This document shows positions 1 through 7,944 of a stretch of 64,000 nucleotides of DNA, piece after piece (the stretch's first letter is position 1; each line of letters opens with the position of its first letter). Source of the DNA: Methylomusa anaerophila (GTDB lineage: Bacteria; Bacillota; Negativicutes; Sporomusales; Sporomusaceae); contig NZ_AP018449.1 in the NCBI RefSeq assembly GCF_003966895.1, forward strand, positions 4,171,501 to 4,235,500, read 5' to 3'. The position numbers and the translations under genes were made by a program. A model generated the notes under the pieces. The model searched no databases and was not told the DNA's origin. It worked only from the letters and a program-made list of their open reading frames with translations.

Positions 1-380
1 TCAGAGGGGGTGTCTACACCTGCACTTACGAATACGATAAAAAATAAAATGACCGGCAAGACAAAGTTCATCGCTGATCCCGCTACGATTACAAGCATTC
101 TGGCCCAAACCGGTTTAGTATTAAAAGACCTTTCATCCTGCTCTTCGTCTGGATCCATCCCGGCAATTTTATTAAAACCGCCAAGGGGCACAATGCGGAT
201 GGAGTATATTGTTTCACCAACTTGACGGCTAACCAGTTTGGGGCCAAAGCCGATAGCGAATTCGTCAACCCGCATACCGACAAGCTTAGCGGTTATAAAA
301 TGACCAAGTTCATGGAACAAAATTAACAGCCCGAAGACAAAGATAGCGGCAATTATAGGAATTATGGTAGCAATCAACAT
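1..380 (-). CDS. rseP: RIP site-2 zinc metalloprotease RseP/RasP, partial (N-terminal part)
   Basis: Membrane-embedded protease that cuts anti-sigma factors and remnant signal peptides within the membrane. Only about the first 126 residues are in the window; the 3' end lies beyond position 1. The N-terminal membrane segment carries the zinc-binding HELGH (H23, E24, H27), and residues 95-120 form a second hydrophobic segment. The start is taken as ATG at 380; an in-frame GTG at 398 is an alternative, and neither has an ideally spaced ribosome site. It follows dxr, as rasP follows dxr in Bacillus, so it probably belongs to the uppS-cdsA-dxr transcript. Confidence 0.93.
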   Translation of the reverse strand, partial: MLIATIIPIIAAIFVFGLLILFHELGHFITAKLVGMRVDEFAIGFGPKLVSRQVGETIYSIRIVPLGGFNKIAGMDPDEEQDERSFNTKPVWARMLVIVAGSAMNFVLPVILFFIVFVSAGVDTPS

Positions 381-480
381 TGATAACAGACATTCCACAA
401 CCTTTCATTAATTAATCGTAAATTAATCGTACTTTTCTCAGGAGTCAGACTTCCATGCTGTCTGCAACGGCACCAGCAAA

Positions 481-510
481 GAAGATAAAAGAAGATAAAA
501 GAAGATAAAA
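481..510. repeat. Three perfect tandem copies of a 10-bp unit (GAAGATAAAA)
   Basis: Three contiguous identical copies lie in the 151-bp gap between dxr and rseP, just 3' of dxr. A shorter 11-bp direct repeat (AATTAATCGTA) occupies about 410-431 in the same gap. Slippage could vary the copy number. No clear terminator or promoter is seen in this gap. Confidence 0.9.
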
Positions 511-531
511 ATAGTCATTTTTATAGAACAA

Positions 532-1704
532 TCAACATTGCTTTATTGCTTTCGCCATATGCTCGATCATTTGACATGCGGATTGTCTTGCCCACGAATC
601 ACAGGAAATAATCGCAGTTATATCCGGGTTCATAACGCTCTGATGCTGGGACATGGTATCTTTTATAACCCGTGGAATGTCCAGATAGCTAATTTTTCCG
701 TTTAAAAAGGCGTATACTGCTACTTCATTTGCGGCATTATACACGCACGGTAAAGTACCGCCGCTACGTCCTGCAAGGTAAGCCAGGTTTAAGGCTGAAA
801 AAGTATTAATATCTGGAGATTCAAATGTTAAGGCGCCAATTGATGTAAAATCCAGTTTGGGGAAATCAGTCACCAGTCGTTCGGGATAGGTAAGAGCATA
901 CTGGATGGGAACACGCATGTCTGGTTGGCCTAGCTGAGCTAAAACGCTCCCATCAATAAATTCTACCATCGAATGAATGATGCTTTGCGGGTGAATCGTC
1001 ACTTCAATTTGATCATAATCAACGCCAAAAAGCCACCTGGCTTCAATTACTTCTAATCCTTTATTCGCTAAAGTAGATGAGTCTATGGTAATTTTTCTCC
1101 CCATAGACCAATTAGGATGGTGCAGACAATCGGCTACGTTTACGGAAACCAACTGCGCCGCTGTGAAGCCACGAAAAGGTCCCCCGGATGCGGTTAAAAT
1201 TATTCTGCGAATTTTTTCTGTATTTTCTCCCTGCAAACATTGGAAAATGGCGCTATGCTCGCTATCTACCGGCAATATACGAACATTATAACGCTTAGCG
1301 AGCTTCATAACAAGTTCGCCTGCCGCCACCAAAGTTTCTTTATTAGCAAATGCAATATCTTTCCCGTTTTCTATGGCTGCTATCGTCGGCTTCAGGCCGG
1401 CAAAGCCCACTAATGCCGTCAATACTATATGAGTAGATTTTTCCGTAGCCGCCGCCAGCAACCCTTCCTCACCGGTTAGTATCAGGGTAGAGCCACGATA
1501 CCTGCGAACAAGACGGTCCGCTGCCTGTTTGTCTACCAATACAGCTATTGCGGGTTTAAAATACTCAATCTGTTCCTCAAGCATTTGATCATTGTGGTAA
1601 GCTGCCAAAGCACTGATAGAAAGCGTTGCTGGGTTCTTGGAGATAACTGTCAAAGCTTGGGTTCCGATTGAACCTGTACTTCCTAAAATTGAAACATATC
1701 TCAT
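532..1704 (-). CDS. dxr: 1-deoxy-D-xylulose 5-phosphate reductoisomerase
   Basis: Cytosolic NADPH-dependent enzyme converting DXP to 2-C-methyl-D-erythritol 4-phosphate, the committed step of the MEP isoprenoid pathway. At 390 residues it is of usual length. It shows the N-terminal Rossmann motif (LGSTGSIG), the active-site stretch around FANKETLVAAGE, the metal site in VDSEHSAIFQ, and the ASGGPFRG substrate loop. It sits between cdsA and rseP, the conserved order. The leader just upstream holds 9-bp repeats with AGGAG motifs, so more than one ribosome-binding position may be available. Confidence 0.97.
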   Translation of the reverse strand: MRYVSILGSTGSIGTQALTVISKNPATLSISALAAYHNDQMLEEQIEYFKPAIAVLVDKQAADRLVRRYRGSTLILTGEEGLLAAATEKSTHIVLTALVGFAGLKPTIAAIENGKDIAFANKETLVAAGELVMKLAKRYNVRILPVDSEHSAIFQCLQGENTEKIRRIILTASGGPFRGFTAAQLVSVNVADCLHHPNWSMGRKITIDSSTLANKGLEVIEARWLFGVDYDQIEVTIHPQSIIHSMVEFIDGSVLAQLGQPDMRVPIQYALTYPERLVTDFPKLDFTSIGALTFESPDINTFSALNLAYLAGRSGGTLPCVYNAANEVAVYAFLNGKISYLDIPRVIKDTMSQHQSVMNPDITAIISCDSWARQSACQMIEHMAKAIKQC

Positions 1705-1711
1705 GCTGCCA

Positions 1712-1738
1712 ATGTCTCCTATGTCTCCTATTTCCCCT
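1712..1738 (-). repeat. 9-bp tandem repeats carrying Shine-Dalgarno-like AGGAG upstream of dxr
   Basis: Read on the minus strand, two perfect copies of AGGAGACAT follow one degenerate copy (AGGGGAAAT). They end 7 bases before the dxr ATG. Each unit contains an AGGAG or AGGGG core, so the ribosome-binding motif is repeated. See the related four-copy repeat at 10737-10772. Confidence 0.8.
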
Positions 1739-1792
1739 ATTAAAAATAAAAATCAGTAAAACTGCGCGCTTCCCAAACAAGAACTTATAAAC

Positions 1793-2620
1793 TTAATGGA
1801 GAACGAAAAAATTTATGTAATAAAATACTGCGGGAACTGTTATCATCATAGCATCAAACCGGTCAAGAATGCCCCCATGTCCCGGTAAGATGTTTCCTGA
1901 ATCTTTTACGCCAGCATATCTTTTTAAAGCGGACTCAACTAAGTCGCCTAGAGGCGCGGCAATTCCAATCAATAACCCAATTAATACTAAATGGATATAC
2001 GGAAGATAAGCTAGGGATCCAAATGCCAAGACTCCTGTCAGACTACCGATGAATCCCCCAATAACTCCTTCATATGTTTTGCCGGGGCTAACAGCCGGAC
2101 AAAGCCTGTGTCTGCCAAGCTTGGAACCAATAAAAAAAGCAAACGTATCGCTAGCCCAAGTACCTATGAATGCCAGCCATACGTAAATAGCACCAACTGA
2201 TAATTCTCCCATGTTTGTATTGATATATTGGGATTGCTCAGTAAACCGTAACATAAGAAGATGGGCAAAAGTTAAACCAATATAACAAATTCCCAAAACA
2301 GTAAAAGCCGCGTCAGCAATGGAAAAATGAGAATACGAAAAAACAGTTCCGGCCAGCACATAAATAATAAGTAGCATGATAACCAGAATAGTTTCGTCAG
2401 CATTTCCTAGCCAGGAACAACCAACAAAAAAAACAATTATTATCATACCCGGGTAATACCCAACATTTATCTCTTTTTTCTTCATCATTGTTGAGTACTC
2501 ATGCCAAGCAATCAGCGCCAGCAACATTACGGCGATCGCAAACACCCATTGTCCGTAATTAATGGCATATATTATAATCGGTATTCCAACAATTGCCGTT
2601 AGTATTCTTTTGCCAAGCAT
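1793..2620 (-). CDS. cdsA: Phosphatidate cytidylyltransferase (CDP-diacylglycerol synthase)
   Basis: Integral membrane enzyme making CDP-diacylglycerol from phosphatidic acid and CTP for phospholipid synthesis. About eight hydrophobic segments are visible. The C-terminal family signature SALKR...KD...LPGHGGILDRFD is intact. The ATG at 2620 is chosen because AGGTGG lies 4 bases upstream; an in-frame TTG at 2635 would put its AAGG directly against the start. The protein is then 275 residues, normal for the family. It begins about 20 bases after the uppS stop, so the two are probably cotranscribed. Confidence 0.96.
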   Translation of the reverse strand: MLGKRILTAIVGIPIIIYAINYGQWVFAIAVMLLALIAWHEYSTMMKKKEINVGYYPGMIIIVFFVGCSWLGNADETILVIMLLIIYVLAGTVFSYSHFSIADAAFTVLGICYIGLTFAHLLMLRFTEQSQYINTNMGELSVGAIYVWLAFIGTWASDTFAFFIGSKLGRHRLCPAVSPGKTYEGVIGGFIGSLTGVLAFGSLAYLPYIHLVLIGLLIGIAAPLGDLVESALKRYAGVKDSGNILPGHGGILDRFDAMMITVPAVFYYINFFVLH

Positions 2621-2638
2621 CGAGCCACCTGCCAACCT

Positions 2639-3424
2639 TCATTTATTTTTGGTTAAACCGCCAAATCTTCTGTCGCGTTGTTGATAGTCAATAATTGCTT
2701 GAATCAAGTGCTCCGGTTTAAAGTCAGGCCAGTTCGTATTAGTAAACCAAAACTCGGAATAGGCTAATTGCCAAAGCAAATAATTGCTTATCCGGCAGTC
2801 ACCGCTAGGTCGGATTAATAGATCAGGGTCTGGTAAATCTGCAGTATATAAATATGCCTGAATGGTAGATTCCTTTATCTCATCAAACGCTAACTCACCG
2901 TTGTGCACTTTTTGTGCAATTTTCTTTACAGCACGTGTAATTTCGGCACGACCACCGTAATTTACAGCAAGATTTAATGTTAATCCATTATTGTCGGCTG
3001 TATGCGTCTGAGCTTTTTCAATTTTCTTTTGCAGGTTAAATGTTAATTCTTCAACTTTTCCGATAAATCGGATCTGTACATTATTTTCATGTAATTCCTC
3101 GATTTCATTGTCGAGGTATTCTGACAAAAGTGTCATAAGGATATTAACTTCTTCAGCGGGCCGCTTCCAGTTTTCCGTAGAAAACGCATAAGCAGTTAAA
3201 ACTTGTAAACCGATTTCAGATGACGCCTTAACAATTTCCCGTAATGTTTCCGCGCCGGCGCGATGTCCAAATGTACGCGGTAAACCACGCTTTTGTGCCC
3301 AGCGTCCATTACCGTCCATAATTACAGCAATATGTTTTGGCAGCCTATTTTTGTCAATCAGATCATAATTAGATATTTTTCCCTCTGAACTGTTTTTATT
3401 ACGGCCAAGCCACTTTTTCCACAC
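2639..3424 (-). CDS. uppS: Undecaprenyl diphosphate synthase
   Basis: cis-Prenyltransferase that extends farnesyl diphosphate with isopentenyl units to the C55 carrier lipid for cell wall synthesis. The catalytic region HIAVIMDGNGRWA (Asp37 with this start), the FSTENW motif and the C-terminal DLLIRPSGD...SNYLLWQ block are complete. The frame is open much further upstream, but that extension would run across the ferredoxin gene. GTG at 3424, preceded by GGAGGG at 7-8 bases, gives 261 residues, close to the usual 250. It sits immediately upstream of cdsA. Confidence 0.95.
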   Translation of the reverse strand: MWKKWLGRNKNSSEGKISNYDLIDKNRLPKHIAVIMDGNGRWAQKRGLPRTFGHRAGAETLREIVKASSEIGLQVLTAYAFSTENWKRPAEEVNILMTLLSEYLDNEIEELHENNVQIRFIGKVEELTFNLQKKIEKAQTHTADNNGLTLNLAVNYGGRAEITRAVKKIAQKVHNGELAFDEIKESTIQAYLYTADLPDPDLLIRPSGDCRISNYLLWQLAYSEFWFTNTNWPDFKPEHLIQAIIDYQQRDRRFGGLTKNK

Positions 3425-3509
3425 CCTATAGCCCTCCAGCCATGTTAAAAAAAAACTGGTCAAATTAGTGGTCTGTAATGATTGACTATATTTTGGCACA
3501 ACCGAGTTA

Positions 3510-3544
3510 AATTTAAACCCCCTCTCGCGAGGGGGGTTTAAATT
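3510..3544 (-). terminator. 35-nt near-perfect palindrome at the end of the ferredoxin gene, possible terminator
   Basis: The arms AATTTAAACCCCC and GGGGGTTTAAATT enclose CTCGCGAG with one T-G wobble, giving a hairpin of up to about 16 pairs with a minimal loop. It includes two bases of the ferredoxin TAA and lies 85 bases upstream of the uppS start. No strong T run follows on the minus strand (TTTAAATTTAAC), so attenuation, RNA stabilisation or bidirectional termination are all possible. Confidence 0.6.
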
Positions 3545-3713
3545 ATTCTGGAGCTTTAATTGCACCAGTAGGGCAAACCGCCTCACAGGCACCACATTCA
3601 ACACACTCATCTGTAATCACATAAGTTGGTTCCCCTTCTTGGATCGCACCAACCGGGCAAGTGGCCGCACAAGAACCGCATGCAACACACTCTTCAGTAA
3701 TTTTGTATGCCAT
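3543..3713 (-). CDS. 2[4Fe-4S] ferredoxin, 56 residues
   Basis: Small electron carrier of the clostridial bacterial-ferredoxin type. It has two complete CxxCxxCxxxCP cluster motifs at C9-C12-C15-C19 and C37-C40-C43-C47, in two homologous halves. A strong ribosome site (AAAGGAGG) precedes the ATG. The gene is shorter than many gene finders' cutoffs and is hidden inside the spurious 5' extension of the uppS frame. Its start overlaps the end of the small gene at 3694-3921 by 20 bases, suggesting translational coupling. Its placement between frr and uppS is not part of the Bacillus order. The electron partner is unknown. Confidence 0.95.
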   Translation of the reverse strand: MAYKITEECVACGSCAATCPVGAIQEGEPTYVITDECVECGACEAVCPTGAIKAPE

Positions 3714-3921
3714 GATTTAGAAACACCTCCTTTCCCATTTTAGCAGCAGCTATCAAACAAATAGTACCATCAGCATTTAATCGTTGCTGAATAACGTAGA
3801 AAGTATCTGAGTCAAGACAGAAATGTTTACGGGCGGGTGAAGTATATTGAACAATGTATTTAGTGTTCGCTGCATCTAGATCCTGAATCGCATCTGATAA
3901 ATGTTGACCAATATAATTCAC
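3694..3921 (-). CDS. Small conserved-looking protein upstream of ferredoxin, unknown function
   Basis: A 75-residue soluble protein with no signal peptide or membrane segment. I do not recognise the family. It starts with GTG three bases after the frr stop, with GGAAG upstream, and its last codons contain the ferredoxin ribosome site and start. This packing between two genuine genes argues that it is translated. The composition is mixed, with a single cysteine in KHFCLDSDTF and a hydrophobic strand TICLIAAA. A role tied to the ferredoxin is only a positional guess. Confidence 0.7.
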   Translation of the reverse strand: MNYIGQHLSDAIQDLDAANTKYIVQYTSPARKHFCLDSDTFYVIQQRLNADGTICLIAAAKMGKEVFLNHGIQNY

Positions 3922-3924
3922 TCA

Positions 3925-5224
<1,300 letters not shown>

Positions 5225-5292
5225 TTAGAAAAGTATTTTCTACAGGTAAATTAATAATCCTTTATGTTAGTGTATATTTAGTGTAATTTTTT

Positions 5293-5322
5293 TAGAAAAA
5301 AGAGAACACACTGTGTTCTCTT
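5293..5322 (-). terminator. Rho-independent terminator after tsf
   Basis: A perfect 10-bp stem (AAGAGAACAC/GTGTTCTCTT) with a 3-base loop is followed on the minus strand by TTTTTTC. Its upstream arm overlaps the tsf stop codon. It should separate rpsB-tsf from pyrH-frr, at least partly. Confidence 0.9.
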
Positions 5323-5968
5323 ACTTCTTAACTGCAGCCATAACTTCGGCGGCAAAATCGTTAGATTTTTTCTCAAGTCCTTCACCCAGCTGAAATCTGG
5401 CAAATCTACGGACTGAAATATTTTCACCTATTTTAGCAATGCTTTCTGTAATAAGCTGTTGGAGAGTTTTATCAGGATCTTTAATATAAGGCTGTTCCAA
5501 TAAACATACTTCCTTATAAAATTTCTCCAAACGACCTTCAATCATTTTCTCAACAATATGAGCAGGTTTTCCTTCATTGAGAGCTTGGGCTCGCAAAATC
5601 TCCCGCTCGTGATTGAGAATAGCTTCAGATACTTCCTGCCTTGCTACATAAGTTGGATTAGCGGCAGCAATCTGCATAGCGATATCACGGACTAGAGCTT
5701 TAAAATCGTCCGTCTTGGCTACAAAGTCAGTTTCGCAATTAACCTCCAACAATACCCCTATTCGTCCGCCGCCGTGTATATAAGACTCAACAAGTCCTTC
5801 GGATGCAATCCGACTGGATTTTTTGGCAGCAGCAGCCAAGCCTTTTTCTCTTAAAAAATCTATCGCTTTATCTAAGTCTCCATTTGTTTCAGTAAGAGCT
5901 TTTTTACAATCCATCATACCAGCGCCGGTACGCTCACGCAGTTCCTTAACCATTTCAGCCGTTACCAT
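5321..5968 (-). CDS. tsf: Translation elongation factor Ts
   Basis: Guanine nucleotide exchange factor for EF-Tu. The N-terminal UBA-like domain and signature [19 protein letters not shown], the core [20 protein letters not shown], and the C-terminal [12 protein letters not shown] are present. At 215 residues it is a short-form EF-Ts lacking the larger dimerisation insertion, as in many clostridia. The ATG at 5968 has GGGAGG 8 bases upstream. It follows rpsB by about 80 bases, the universal pair. Confidence 0.97.
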   Translation of the reverse strand: MVTAEMVKELRERTGAGMMDCKKALTETNGDLDKAIDFLREKGLAAAAKKSSRIASEGLVESYIHGGGRIGVLLEVNCETDFVAKTDDFKALVRDIAMQIAAANPTYVARQEVSEAILNHEREILRAQALNEGKPAHIVEKMIEGRLEKFYKEVCLLEQPYIKDPDKTLQQLITESIAKIGENISVRRFARFQLGEGLEKKSNDFAAEVMAAVKK

Positions 5969-6050
5969 ATGCCAATCCTCCCATTATATCCTTTTCTACT
6001 GTCAAAAAGGTAAGGAGGCAAAAATGTCATCCCCCCTACCTTTCAATAAT

Positions 6051-6749
6051 TTATTCAGTCATTTGTTCGCCTTGGCGCCCTTCGAGTACAGCGTCAGCCA
6101 TTTTTGCGGTTAATAGCTTAACCGCCCGGATTGCGTCGTCATTCCCCGGGATAATATAATCAATTTCATCCGGGTCACAGTTGGTATCAACTATCCCGAT
6201 AATTGGAATGCTTAACTTGCGCGCTTCGGCCACCGCGATGCGCTCTTTGCGGGGATCAATAACAAACAAAGCGCCGGGAAGCTTTTGCATACTTTTTATA
6301 CCACCAAGAAATTTCTGTAATCTTTCCATTTCATGGCGAAGTGTAATCACTTCTTTTTTGGGAAGTACTTCAAAAACACCTTTGATTTCCATGTCTTCCA
6401 ATTCTCGCAGACGATTAATGCGTCTTTGAATGGTTTGGAAATTAGTAAGCATTCCGCCAAGCCATCTTTCATTCACATAAAACATTTCACATTTGATGGC
6501 CTCTTCTTTTACCGCGTCTTGTGCTTGCTTTTTTGTACCAACAAACAAAATTGTCTGACCTTGAGCCGCGATATCCCGCACAAAGTTGTATGCATCCTCT
6601 ACCTTTTTAACGGTCTTTTGCAGATCAATAATGTAGATACCGTTACGCTCCGTAAAAATGTACGGAGCCATTTTGGGATTCCATCTTCTGGTTTGATGTC
6701 CGAAATGAACACCAGCCTCCAAAAGCTGTTTCATAGAAATAACTGACAA
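6051..6749 (-). CDS. rpsB: 30S ribosomal protein S2
   Basis: Component of the small subunit. Diagnostic motifs: [23 protein letters not shown] at the N-terminus (given in part), [44 protein letters not shown] and [19 protein letters not shown]. The start is taken as TTG at 6749, with AGGGGGTG about 6 bases upstream, giving 232 residues. An upstream ATG at 6800 in the same frame would add 17 residues not found in S2 proteins. It starts the translation block directly below the flagellar operon. Confidence 0.97.
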   Translation of the reverse strand: MSVISMKQLLEAGVHFGHQTRRWNPKMAPYIFTERNGIYIIDLQKTVKKVEDAYNFVRDIAAQGQTILFVGTKKQAQDAVKEEAIKCEMFYVNERWLGGMLTNFQTIQRRINRLRELEDMEIKGVFEVLPKKEVITLRHEMERLQKFLGGIKSMQKLPGALFVIDPRKERIAVAEARKLSIPIIGIVDTNCDPDEIDYIIPGNDDAIRAVKLLTAKMADAVLEGRQGEQMTE

Positions 6750-6856
6750 AAAAACACCCCCTGTTAATTTACCGCCGCCAATCGCATTTTTTGCCGCCAC
6801 CTATAAGAAGGCACAGGAGACAAAATTGATTTGCGTGTGGAATTGCACCGAAAAGT

Positions 6857-6885
6857 AGTATATCATATCTTTTTAAAGATAACAA
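6857..6885 (-). promoter_or_regulatory. SigA-type promoter for rpsB-tsf
   Basis: On the minus strand, -35 TTGTTA (6880-6885) is separated by 17 bases from -10 TATACT (6857-6862), predicting a start near 6850 and a leader of about 100 bases before rpsB. The leader is G-rich near its end and may hold S2 autoregulatory structure, which I cannot confirm by eye. Just upstream is a duplicated TTCTATACTATA motif. Confidence 0.75.
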
Positions 6886-6963
6886 GACATTCTATACTAT
6901 ATTCTATACTATATTTTCTCATAATTTTACTGTTCTTATACCAAACTATAGTTTCTGATACTG

Positions 6964-7001
6964 AAAAATGCTATTTCTTACCCAACTGTAAGAATAGCAT
7001 T
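6964..7001 (-). terminator. Rho-independent terminator at the end of the flagellar operon
   Basis: AATGCTATTCTTAC pairs with GTAAGAAATAGCATT (one bulged A) around a 6-base loop, then TTTTTC follows on the minus strand. The stem contains the stop codon of the SwrB-like gene. It marks the 3' end of the fla/che transcript, about 80 bases before the rpsB promoter. Confidence 0.85.
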
Positions 7002-7537
7002 ATTTCTCCCTTTGCCATCCCGGTAGCTTTAGCGATCTCTGTGACATTATACCCTTGCGCGGACATACTTAGGACCAATCTCTGTCTATCATTGTTAGCC
7101 AAATCTTTATTGGAATGTTTCAAATACTCGTTAATCGCTAAAGTGTCGGGAACGGCACTGATTTGTATAGAATTTTTTCCATTTGTTTCATCTATTTGCG
7201 AACAACAGTCTAAGTACTCTGTATTATTTTCTTCTTCCTCGCGGTCTTTGATTTCTCGGCTTTTCATCGCCAATAATATGTATTCCGCTTGCTTTAATTG
7301 CTCATTAAGTAAATTCGATTTTGTTTGTGCCTCTTCCAGCAGGAATTCGAGATGAACAATTTTATCTTCCAACTGTTTGATAATCGTATCGGCAGTGCTC
7401 TCCAACTGCTGTTGTAGTTGAGTGGTCGGGTTGGTAAGATCAATGGAAAGCATTTTAATAAACACATCTTTTTTATATATGATAAGGAAAACAAAAAATA
7501 ATAATAAAGTAAACGTAAAAATAACTCCTGTCAGCAC
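6971..7537 (-). CDS. SwrB-like membrane-anchored coiled-coil protein (DUF6115 type)
   Basis: A 188-residue protein with one N-terminal membrane segment (about residues 3-22), a coiled-coil stretch (about 40-100), a variable linker, and a C-terminal helix-turn-helix-like motif (YNVTEIAKATGMAKGEIMLFLQL). Topology and position, last gene of the fla/che operon between sigD and rpsB, match Bacillus SwrB, which promotes hook-basal body maturation. The helix-turn-helix end resembles DUF6115 proteins. Sequence identity to SwrB cannot be judged here, so the functional link is inference from context. Confidence 0.7.
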   Translation of the reverse strand: MLTGVIFTFTLLLFFVFLIIYKKDVFIKMLSIDLTNPTTQLQQQLESTADTIIKQLEDKIVHLEFLLEEAQTKSNLLNEQLKQAEYILLAMKSREIKDREEEENNTEYLDCCSQIDETNGKNSIQISAVPDTLAINEYLKHSNKDLANNDRQRLVLSMSAQGYNVTEIAKATGMAKGEIMLFLQLGKK

Positions 7538-7554
7538 AATTACACCTCTGGATT

Positions 7555-7902
7555 TTAGGTTTTGATGTCAATGATGTGACCCCTTACCGGATCAATTTGT
7601 ATATCGGTTTCCGCGTCCGTCTTCGTTGTTGTATCTGAGTCATCAGAATCTGATGGCTTCATCTGAGAATTGTGTTGAGATTTTCCTTGCTTTTCCTTGG
7701 AAGCATTCTCTCTCTTTATTTTGCCGCCTTCACTCTTAGTGGCATTTTCTACTTGGCTCTGACGTTCCGCAGATACTTTTTGCATTTGTTCTGCAAACTG
7801 TTGCTGCTGAAGTGATGTTTGGTTTTCCATATGTTGCTGGCTTCTCCCCACGTCGGTTGAACGTGGAATGACGACTTGCATATCAATGGGTCGAATGCTC
7901 AT
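7555..7902 (-). CDS. Low-complexity polar protein of the flagellar operon, unknown function
   Basis: A 115-residue, strongly hydrophilic protein rich in Gln, Lys, Ser and Asp, without membrane segments. The N-terminal MSIRPIDMQVVIPRSTDVGR and the C-terminal DPVRGHIIDIKT look more conserved than the charged middle (about 35-95), which is probably disordered. It sits 42 bases after the FapA gene and 17 bases before the SwrB-like gene. Small proteins of this look are seen in clostridial flagellar operons; no function is known to me. Confidence 0.7.
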   Translation of the reverse strand: MSIRPIDMQVVIPRSTDVGRSQQHMENQTSLQQQQFAEQMQKVSAERQSQVENATKSEGGKIKRENASKEKQGKSQHNSQMKPSDSDDSDTTTKTDAETDIQIDPVRGHIIDIKT

Positions 7903-7944
7903 ACAATCACCACCGCTTTGACCTGATGCCGAAGAAGAATGAAT

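Noticed and set aside
481..510. CRISPR array or phage attachment site
   Set aside because: Units are only 10 bp with no spacers, and there are no cas genes or integrase nearby.
3425..3610. Long N-terminal extension of uppS
   Set aside because: It has no similarity to the family, runs through the ferredoxin gene in another frame, and a well-placed GTG start exists at 3424.
6831..7355. Plus-strand open frame opposite the SwrB-like gene
   Set aside because: It is antisense to a well-supported gene, has no ribosome site or domain, and crosses the rpsB promoter and a terminator.
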